Assembly (NCBI GenBank): GCA_964036275.1 | Contig: OZ038433.1 | Span: forward strand, 54,143,902 to 54,207,901 | Length of the DNA stretch: 64,000 nucleotides | Reading direction: 5' to 3' | Source: Litoditis marina | Taxonomy: Eukaryota > Nematoda > Chromadorea > Rhabditida > Rhabditidae | Shown: piece by piece, positions 55,769 to 64,000 of the stretch | How the letters are laid out: every line of letters begins with the position of its first letter | How positions within the stretch are numbered: position 1 is the first letter of the stretch | Notes under the pieces: generated by a model | What the model saw: the letters and a program-made list of their open reading frames with translations, nothing else | The model's database searches: none | What the model was told of the DNA's origin: nothing | Made by a program: the position numbers and the translations under genes

Positions 55769-57693
55769 TCTGATTACTTCAGAGATGATTTGCCTATAAT
55801 ATTTCAACAATATGAAATGAGTTAACAAATAGCGTGAATGAGCCTTCCTGATTTCTCAATCCTAATTCTGACCTTTGATTTAGTATATTGTACTTGTTAA
55901 TTGGTGTTATCGAAAATTTGTCTAATACAAAAAACACAAAACAATCTTAAACAGACAATTGAGTCATAATTCTGTTGGTAAAGTTAGCGTGAACCTGCGT
56001 TTCACCCTTCCTATTAGTAGAATGAGAAGAAGTCAGTGAGCAAGTGGAACACAAATCGCAATGCTTCCAGTAAGATTTCGTTTTTCGGTTTATTATTTAA
56101 TATTCATGGATCGTCATACAAAATCGAAACAAAACCAAGACTGAAGGACAGCGATGACCTCATGGACTAGTGTCTCAGAAAGAGTATACAGATCAGGGAT
56201 CAGTAAAGTATACTTATAGAAACGGTCTTCCGGAAAGTGGAGGAAATGCACTTGCTTTTGGTGAGTCAACGTTTCACCTGTTCTATTTAAATAAACCGAA
56301 ACGGTGTTTAACATTACGTTCGTACTTGAAAATTCACGTAGTTAACAAATAGCAAACTTCACCACTACTGCATGATGTACTTTTTTCAAGTTACAAATTT
56401 TTTGTGCCCTTTGTTGGACCGTTGTGTTAAGGCTTCAAGAGTGCGCTGGCTATAGTACAAGGCCTTCTGAAAATATCATTCAAAAAGTGGTTGGAAACTG
56501 AAATTATGCCCAAAACTTGTCAAAATATAATTGCAAACTATTCTCAAACATGGCAAGAGCATTTCAATATAATTGTGTGAAGCACTAAGTACATAGTATA
56601 TTATATGTTCATGAAAACATGAGAAGCTGTTAGCTTAAGTACAGTACCAAGTCGCGAGTAAAGTTTATCCCACTCTAATGTTGTACAACTCGTATGAAAC
56701 ACTTCGTTCATTGTGGACATTCGTTACCACACAGACTCTTATATTAAACCTTCAAACTTTTGGACTGCTTTGTAATACACAATCAAACTTGAAATTACGG
56801 AAAAGAAATTTTATGTCTCATTTCATTCTACTTTACACCGATCATGAATTTTTCACCCATACTGTAGAAGTGTCAGAAGGGATGAGAAAACAATAGCAGT
56901 TCGATCATATTAGTAAATCATCTACCCATAAAGAAAAACATGTCTTGTGTACCGTGGGAAATTCAGTTCATTTATCACAGATTGATACGTGAAGCATGGC
57001 ACCGTGCGGTAACGAAGTAAAAGTCACCTTTGACCTTTGAGCTGGACTATCTGGTCAGCATTTGAATCAGGTTGTGAAGACCTACATTGAGCTTGAACAG
57101 AGAAACTGCTTGAAAAGTTCTAGCTAGACTCACTATTTGATTAGATTTTGATCAGGTTCTTGATGAGGTTGATCTCCCTACCTGGATGACTTCGTTATGG
57201 TGCCTGATAATTTTTGTTTTACGTAATGATCAACGTCGATGTAAAACATAACCACGTCTCCACCTGATCCAACCTAACGTTCAGAGAAATTGAATAACAT
57301 GCTTGCTCTATTGTTCAACACGAAGTATATCGCCTCCAACATGAGGCATCCTGAACGCTTAGTAGACAAATACTTTCAACTAATATTTGTAGTTGTCATG
57401 TGCGGTTCCAGCAAAATTATTGTGATTTTCTGTTTGAATAATGTCGGTCTTTGTTGTGTTCCAATTCGCTTTCGACTGTCGTGACTCTGCCGTATTTTTT
57501 ATGCATTTCGAATTTATATGGAAACAGCCTCATTATTCAAAATTCCCTCATGATTTGTTTTCCATCGCGCTGAAAGCTAACTTACCTTCAAAAGTATCGG
57601 CTTTTTTTGTTATATATATTTTTTTTTATAAAGCTTTGTAAAAAAAAGTTAGATAGCTTTTTTGCTTAGAAAAGCTTTGTAAAAAAAAGTTAT

Positions 57694-57762
57694 AAAAGTT
57701 AGATTGGCGGCATGTTTCACGTCATATATTATGACGTGAAACATGCCGCCAATCTAACTTTT
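57694..57762. repeat. Perfect 69-bp palindrome
   Basis: AAAAGTTAGATTGGCGGCAT followed by GTTTCACGTCATA is exactly mirrored around a 3-nt TAT centre: 33-bp arms without mismatch. Upstream, GCTTTGTAAAAAAAAGTTA occurs twice (57634 and 57674). Confidence 0.97.
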
Positions 57763-58181
57763 CATTGTCAAAACATGCACAATCACATTCCCATCCCCGC
57801 ATCACTCTTCGTTTCTGGTATAAAAGAGAAGCACATGCAAGATCAGGATCGCTCGTCACAGAAGTATCGCTTCTTTTTCTTCACAGAATCGCTTCTTTTT
57901 CCTGCTCACCCTAGCGTACTTACTCGGAAAATGAAAGAAAATCTAGAGTAGTGCAACACAATTGTGCTCAAAATCTATCCATCTAGCATTCTATCCACAA
58001 ATGCACATGCTGTCCGTTTAGTTATTCTACTAGTTTTATGTGTTTACTGTGCAAGTTTTTGAGTTTCACCCATTTTCCTTGTTACTGGTCAAAATAGATA
58101 TAACGCGTGACCAACCAATATAAACTCGATGCAGATAGGTTTGGCTCAAACCACTTCACTGTATCCACAAACAAGTTAAGT

Positions 58182-58386
58182 TTATAGTCGTCGTCAACGG
58201 AAAGGCGAGAAGGTACTGTACATCTCACTTTTTGCTGTGTACGCAATACGCATACATGTATTTGATTACAATGCTTGCTGTTAGTGTGCTCTAACAGCGC
58301 AGTGGTTAGCGCCCTGCTACCAATCCATTGCTCGCAGGTTCGATTCCGGTGAGCGACAGGAGTTCAAAAACTTGGCACTCACTATT
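58182..58386 (+). repeat. tRNA-like (SINE-like) repeat
   Basis: TATAGTCGTCGTCAACGG, AGAAGGTACTGTACATCTC, then A-box-like CAGCGCAGTGGTTAGCGCCC and B-box-like GGTTCGATTCC, tail CTTGGCACTCACTAT. Confidence 0.68.
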
Positions 58387-58944
58387 CAGTTATATTCTGA
58401 TACAGACAAACCGTACATAAAGAAAAATATCTTCTGAGCAAATTTTCTTTTCACTCACTACCAAAACGAGAACGACATAGAAAGAATACTGTTGAAACCC
58501 TCAACTTTGAGCTCCCTGGAGCCTAGCATCTACAAATTATTAACTTATCTGACTTAGTCACTGCAACTTAGATGGACCTCACTTTGCAATTTCTGCGGCT
58601 GACAGCGAAACCCTAGTTATGTAATATGTTCTGACAGCTTTGTTGAAGTAGTCATGGAGAACTAAATTCTTCTGTTTGTTTATCCTGTTGTTTCTAATTT
58701 CTCCCTCCGCACTTTCCACTTTTAAGGGAACCTAACTCCATTACTGATGGTTATCCTTAGATTTGAGCTCTGATGAAACGTTAAACTAATGTATTCTAGA
58801 ATATCCCGGAAACCTTGGTCCTATGTTTCTCGCTTTGTGGCAGAATGTAAGAGCAGAGAAATAGCACAAGTTTGATGAGACGCAGATTGGTGACGGCTTT
58901 AGGAAAAATCTGAAATGTATGGATTTGAAGGCAAAAAGGGAAGC

Positions 58945-59100
58945 TAGTTTAGGTACCCCGGGGTACCTAAATATAACGTGGCAACACAGGCAAACACGTG
59001 TCAACCGTATGCAAATTATGTTCGTTAGTTTGAACTAAAAGTTATACTTATCGGTTTCTCTTGATAAGCCCTTTCATCTTAACATTCCTTTCTGTCCCCA
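58945..59100. repeat. Dispersed repeat (matches 61963-62125)
   Basis: GGTACCCCGGGGTACCTAAA, CAGGCAAACACGTGTCAACC, GTTCGTTAGTTTGAAC and CTTATCGGTTT..GATAAGC recur in order at 61963-62125. Confidence 0.8.
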
Positions 59101-60166
59101 TTTAACCTATCTGTGAATCTGTAAGACACACGAATCTGATTGTTTGTCCGAAATCGATTGTATCCCAACACTGCTATACTCTGTTTCACTAATCCATGTC
59201 CTTCTACAGTAATCCATCAAATATTCATACACCAAACGTTGACCTGGAAGTTTGAGCAGATTACTGTAGAGGGTTATAAGTGGGTGGAACAAACTATAGT
59301 AACACAGTACGTCTTTTTATCTCACATGACGTCGTAAATGTGCTGAGGCGTGACGATGTATCTTTTTAAACAGTCAAATAAACTTCATAGATAGTATGTA
59401 TTACCTTCACTTCATTCAAGCATTTGTGTATGAACTTAATTTTAATTCATCTTTTTTTAACATAACCTAATTCTGTTCATTTAAATGCTGACATGGAAGC
59501 AACCTCTATAGGATGTACGAGCTTGACAGGGTTGTCTCTGAAAACCTACTGGTTGAGTCGAACCAGGCCTGGCAAACCTATAAACATGAAAATGTACATG
59601 ATTATAAGTTGAGCTTGTTTCAATGATGGCAAGAGTCCACAAAAAAAATAAACAAAACCTACAATCAGTTGAAGTTTGGAAGTAGATAATGCCTTTTTCT
59701 GACAATTGTGTTAAGCGTACGTTTTCACTTCACTCTCACTTAAGGTGTTGATACACTTGAACGATATTACAGTTATGTCATCTTCCCACTTCCCTCATAT
59801 ATTTCCATCTGTGTCGAGTTTATATTGGTTGGTCACGCGCTATGGCTATTTTGACCAGGAACTGAATGTCTCCATTTAGTGTGCAAAGCAAATTATAAGC
59901 GGGGTACTGGTTCCTCGTTTTTCTTCATATTGTTGAGGGCAGATAATACAATTACTCATAAGAGACGCTGGTTGTGTAAAAATATCGTTGTTTGGGTGTT
60001 TACTCGAATGTTGCAGTGGCAGTTTAGAAGCTGCGTGGCAAGTTAACAGCAGTGAGTGTTTAAAACAATCGAATCATTGGGCGAAAACTATCAGAATCAT
60101 CTAAAATGCATAATATTCTTTTTATAAATTACACAATTGAATATTAGTAGTTAGAAAAATTTATAG

Positions 60167-60574
60167 ATGTACAAAGTGTGGTTGATTTCAATCATAGTCA
60201 CAAATGATGTTTTGGTTGACGATGAGTGTGAAGTTGAAGTCACACCCTCTGAGGGAATTTACTTGATAGTTTCGAATAAATGTTTCAGATCAAATGACAT
60301 GAAAGATTATGAAACTCGGAGGAAGAAATGTTTAAGTATCCCGGAGTTTCTAGAACACTTTCCTCTCTTGGATAATATCGAAGAGATGCAAAAGTGCAGT
60401 ATTCTCTTTCCCAAAATAATAGTTTTTGAGAAAATGTTTAACTGCAGTGTCTTACATGCTGGTGCTATCGCACAAAACTGTCATAATTCCCTATTTTACC
60501 TTTTCAAAGTTTTTATACATAACGGCGCCCCTGCACATCTTCCAAAAATACATCAAAATGTCCTACATGAATAA
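60167..60574 (+). CDS. Unrecognised 135-codon ORF
   Basis: ATG follows AAATTTATAG directly. The frame has a hydrophobic start (VWLISIIVTNDVLV), then a Cys-containing stretch (CFRSNDMKDYETRRKKC, EMQKCS, MFNCS, AQNCHNS) and ends FIHNGAPAHLPKIHQNVLHE. The HNGAPAH piece recalls the D/N-x-AP-x-H signature near the second catalytic Asp of Tc1/mariner-type transposases, yet the rest does not look like one. It may be a small secreted or intracellular protein gene, a decayed transposase fused to other sequence, or chance. An internal AAATGTTTCAG at 60288 could be an acceptor, but no in-phase donor precedes it. Confidence 0.3.
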   Translation: MYKVWLISIIVTNDVLVDDECEVEVTPSEGIYLIVSNKCFRSNDMKDYETRRKKCLSIPEFLEHFPLLDNIEEMQKCSILFPKIIVFEKMFNCSVLHAGAIAQNCHNSLFYLFKVFIHNGAPAHLPKIHQNVLHE

Positions 60575-61689
60575 GGAAGTTTAATGTCAATATCATGATT
60601 GACCCTAATTAAGGGGATTAGGCCTAATTGCCCTAAGCGATAACTAATAAAGACGTAGCACGGAAGCAATGAGAGCAGTATGAGTGATGTTTATAGTATT
60701 CGTCTAACTGTTTCCGGGTTTGAGGGGGCGTTTGAACTGGCGAAATATGACGTTGCAATAAAAGTGTCAAATGTTGAATTGAGAAATACATTAAAAAGAT
60801 AGGTATTAACGTGACCACGTTAACTAATATGTGCATCAGTTGATTGGTGGTAAAACCACTAAAAGTTATGACACAATACACGGGTTTACTGACAAAAATT
60901 CGCACAAGAAGTTTGTTTAAATCTCTGTCGGTGTTTCACGTCGCAATAAAAAAGTGAAAAAAAATCTTGTTCTCTGGTCTACGGTTGTGAATTTAATAGT
61001 TCGATCGTTGCACTCATTCAAGAGATTCAACGTTGATTCTGAAAACTTATTAGGAGGAGGGAGTGGGTAAAGCATAGTACAACTGTTCGTACTTTTCTAG
61101 AATAGAAAGTATCTTTTCTAATACTTCAATAATCATTATATTATAATTCATCAAAATGTGTTAATCATAAATTTATACACATTCCATTGCAATCTGTCAA
61201 TTGCAGTGCATGCATTTCAATTAAGGGGTGTAGTGTAGCGCGCTTTATTCCACCTCAGAGTCTAAAACAACAATATAAATGTTTATATATAATGTTTTTG
61301 AAGCTTAATTCTTGCTAGATAATGTTCTCGAAATATTCATTTTCTCAAAACCCTTGATGATCGTTATTTGAATTCTCCCAAGATGATCTTCTTGACGTAA
61401 GCTTAGCGAAGTGTTTCGTTCACACTATGTAAAGAACTTCTGCCATACCAGCTATTGCCTTGAATGCAAGATCAAAACATCACTCTGACTTTTAGATGAA
61501 TCAGTCACGAAACTCTCTCAATTTTCCATATCACGAATTCACGAATGTTGCTGCGTTGACGGCCTTTGCACTATTTGGGAGCCAGTTTGCTTTTGTTTTG
61601 TTTACACAACGTTTTAACTTATCCATCTTCTGTATTTTGAAAAAAATACAGCGCTGACAGTACAATTGCTTCACATATAGTTGTCTCAA

Positions 61690-61880
61690 AGATTGTCGGG
61701 GGTACACTGTAAACTCGCTTTGTTCTGTGTTAGAATACATTAATACTAGATACGATTCGTCAACATAATTGCTATGAGTCCAGTCGGTATAGTGGTGAGC
61801 GTGCGCGCCTCCCAGACTTTTGAGTCCGGTTCGAGTCTCACACGAGGCGTACATTTCCTAAGTTTGCCATGCACTACAGT
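61690..61880 (+). repeat. Diverged tRNA-like repeat with a different tRNA head
   Basis: GTCGGGGGTACACTGTAAAC, TCGCTTTGTTCTGTGTTAG, then GTCGGTATAGTGGTGAGCG and CCGGTTCGAGTCTCAC, tail GTTTGCCATGCACTACAGT. The order matches the SINE-like family, but the tRNA-like part resembles an Asp/Gly-type D-arm (GTATAGTGGT). The acceptor and T stems do not pair, so it is not a functional tRNA gene. Confidence 0.5.
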
Positions 61881-61962
61881 GGACCTTGCGTTTAACATTA
61901 GCCAAACAAGATGCTAACTAACTAAGTTGAACTAACTCACTATTGCAACCATGCCCTGTTCT

Positions 61963-62125
61963 TTACCCCGGGGTACCTGAATATAGGGTACCTGAACGTT
62001 TCGAGCGCCAAAACAGGCAAACACGTGTCAACCGTATGCGAATCAGGTTCGTTAGTTTGAACTAAAAGTTACACTTATCGGTTTATCCTGATAAGCTCTT
62101 TCATGTTAACTTTCCTTTCTGCTCC
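61963..62125. repeat. Dispersed repeat (copy of 58945-59100)
   Basis: TTACCCCGGGGTACCTGAAT, CAAACACGTGTCAACCGTAT and AGTTTGAACTAAAAGTTA, with a small insertion after GGTACC relative to the other copy. Confidence 0.8.
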
Positions 62126-62336
62126 CTTCAACGAAAATTGCTTTGTCGAAACAGGCAAATAACAAAAAATTACGGAAAATGTTTGGTCAAGACGGCAAAA
62201 AGTCGATTTGCAGTCCCACCAAGTTGTATTTACCGTGAAATGCTGTAACACAACGGGTATTCGTTAAAACCGAGTTCGGCGTCCTGCATCTCATACAACC
62301 TGTGTCTATTCCATCATACACACTATACTAAAATAG

Positions 62337-62455
62337 AACTGAATGAAGTTGGCATTCTAATTACGCCGAATGTGAAATGCACGTGTCTGACTTCTGCTGT
62401 GTTCAACAAGTTTCACGTGACAGTGATTTAACTAACAGTATACTGTTAGTTAAAT
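62337..62455 (-). repeat. GTATAC-end MITE
   Basis: TATACTAAAATAGAACTGAA, GCATTCTAATTA, GTCTGACTTCTGCTGTGTTC, AAGTTTCACGTGAC and AACTAACAGTATAC, followed at once by the mirror GTTAGTTAAATCAC. Confidence 0.75.
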
Positions 62456-64000
62456 CACCGTGAATGGTGAATCACAGGCTTTCGAAGAATATAACCCGTG
62501 ATCAATGTGCCGGGTTGGCGCAGCCTACGCATATTCTGACGTCTTATTCAAAAATAATCTATAAACTCCAATACATTGTTTCGTGATTTGACTTGTTTTT
62601 TTGGTTATCAACGAAGACCTGAGGCGGAAATGAGAAGGAAATAAGACAATTTGAACTACATGACAGCTTGGTTGATTGGGAAACCTTTCCTTTTAATCTG
62701 TCTGCAAGAATGTACTTGAATCAAAACACTTTGTGAGTACTTTGTTTCGTAAGAGTATGTTTTCTACAATACTCTAAATGATTTCTCTCCTGGCGGTCTA
62801 ATACTAGGACTGTTAGTGCCAGTAAGATCTTACGGAACTATCATGCGCAAACTATGTCCTAGAGTGCGAGCTGCGGTATCTTATGAGTTTTACCAATGAG
62901 TATCTCCTGAGCTCATCTGACAAGATACCTGGAGAGTTGCGCGCGTAGACGTCGTACACCTAGCTCATGTTGAGTGCCATGACGTGCAGCTAATCAGTCA
63001 AGCGCCCGCTCACCAAAAAAAGGGAAGTGATATAGAAGTAGTCATTACGTTCGTTCAAAATCACTGATCAGTTTCTCATGATTACCCTAAACTTCTATAC
63101 AAAAAAATGCCGCTCACGTTCCTTGAGTGGGTGACGATTAAGCTCAAATGCATTAAGCCACAACGTATAACTCAAGTTTGAACATCAGCATAAGTTTTAT
63201 GAGGGTACGCCGCCTGTGTCATTTCACTGTAATTTTAAAGACAACCTAAAAACGAATGAGTTTAGTTTTGAAAAGCTGTTTTGTAGAAAGTAAAACAATT
63301 CAAATCATTGAAAGAAACCGGCCCGTTCAGGATATTTTTCTAGACATTCCTAAATTCCCCCAATTTGATTTATTATTCACTCGTTCTCTTTTTCCATCTA
63401 ATAATGTACATCTAAGCACCGCCCAATTTTCTCTAATATGGGCGTGGTTATGATCCATAAAAGCGTTAGACAGCTCGGTTGGTAGACCCTTAAATGTAAC
63501 AAGATAATCTTCACTGCTTCTCAAAGTCTATTTTCCGCAGATGAATGTTTCTTTGCAACTACATGAGTGCTGCGATATTTTCAATTTTGGTGACATTTTC
63601 ATTCACGGTGATTGCGATGTATTTCACAAGTTTTCAGCAGACTAGTAGTTTCATTTGAGCTTATTGTACATGTTCAGTCAAATCAGGCCTTGCTCCGAAT
63701 AGTCGCACACAAAGCGACAAAGCAAAAAAACGTCAAGTTGGTGTTAATCCAGTCATCTTAATTACTATTTCTAATCAGAGAAACGGGTCATTCTCATTGA
63801 TATTTTCCCTTGAAAAATTAATTATTTTCGCCAGCTGAGAGAAAAAAACAGCGATTTTGAACCCATAACGACAATGAGTAATGACTCATGGCTAATCAGG
63901 TTTTCGTTTGTCGATTATGTTTCACTTTTTGAAGAAAAACTAAGAACTGAAAAGTCGGTTCAACTTTTATTGAAGCTCAAGATTATACAAAACAAGCGCA
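62456..64000. other. Right-end stretch, nothing supported
   Basis: One dispersed repeat (63122-63200) matches 44055-44133. Short overlapping ORFs on both strands have no features. TTTATT near 63967 would be an AATAAA on the minus strand, possibly the 3' end of a gene lying beyond the window. Confidence 0.4.

Larger units (their letters stand above)
55071..60166. other. Intergenic repeats, no gene seen
   Basis: GGTAACC-type blocks (55200-55440), the MITE at 55527, a perfect palindrome at 57694, a SINE-like copy at 58182, a GGTACC-containing repeat at 58945, and a pair of 55-bp inverted blocks at 58088-58143 and 59812-59865 (TATAAACTCGA, CGCGTGACCAACCAATATAA). ORFs of 60-80 codons lack starts, splice partners or domains. 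Confidence 0.55.

Noticed and set aside
61775..61850. Possible functional tRNA gene
   Set aside because: D-arm and B-box motifs are present, but acceptor and T stems do not pair; it lies inside a dispersed repeat.

Overview
The window looks like a rhabditid (Caenorhabditis-type) nematode chromosome. The DNA is AT-rich, genes are split into many short exons with TTTTCAG/TTTCCAG-type acceptors and GTAAGT/GTGAGT donors, several start codons lie just behind an acceptor-like site as expected for spliced-leader trans-splicing, and one gene is an Srh/Sri-type serpentine chemoreceptor. There are no operons of the bacterial kind, no rRNA, no CRISPR array and no convincing functional tRNA gene. All gene models were assembled by hand from splice signals and reading-frame phase.

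Layout, left to right. (1) 65-2856, minus: 5' part of a gene running off the left edge; its N-terminus resembles the N-terminal domain of NELF-A, a subunit of a pausing complex usually said to be missing from C. elegans. (2) 4895-11969, minus: complete 11-exon lunapark (lnp-1) gene, 342 aa, an ER three-way-junction protein with two membrane segments and a C2-C2 zinc finger. (3) 14076 to about 26731 or 28 kb, plus: an 18-exon gene for a protein with three copies of a 'paired zinc finger + W-x2-LM-x2-CFP' module, divergently arranged to lnp-1. (4) A tandem duplication of about 4.5 kb (24451-29115 and 29155-33575) copied the 3' end of the zinc-finger gene and the 3' end of the neighbouring chemoreceptor gene, leaving one orphan 3' fragment of each. 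(5) 33095-38134, minus: the chemoreceptor gene, heavily invaded by transposons and possibly damaged in one loop exon. (6) 38-50 kb: gene-poor, repeat-rich, with a small possible secreted-peptide gene at 46378-46655. (7) 50426-54949, plus: complete 7-exon gene for a 313-aa Golgi-type sulfotransferase (Sulfotransfer_2-like family) whose introns are packed with inverted-repeat elements. (8) 55-64 kb: almost entirely repeats, palindromes and weak ORFs.

The dominant non-gene signal is small non-autonomous DNA transposons. At least ten inverted-repeat families recur. One has ends in GTATAC and provides the 5' splice site of a sulfotransferase exon and apparently of a chemoreceptor exon. A second family is flanked by TTAA-like sites. 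A third repeat is tRNA-like, with A-box and B-box promoter motifs, and looks like a SINE. The genes do not form one pathway; lunapark, the zinc-finger protein, the chemoreceptor and the sulfotransferase are independent neighbours.
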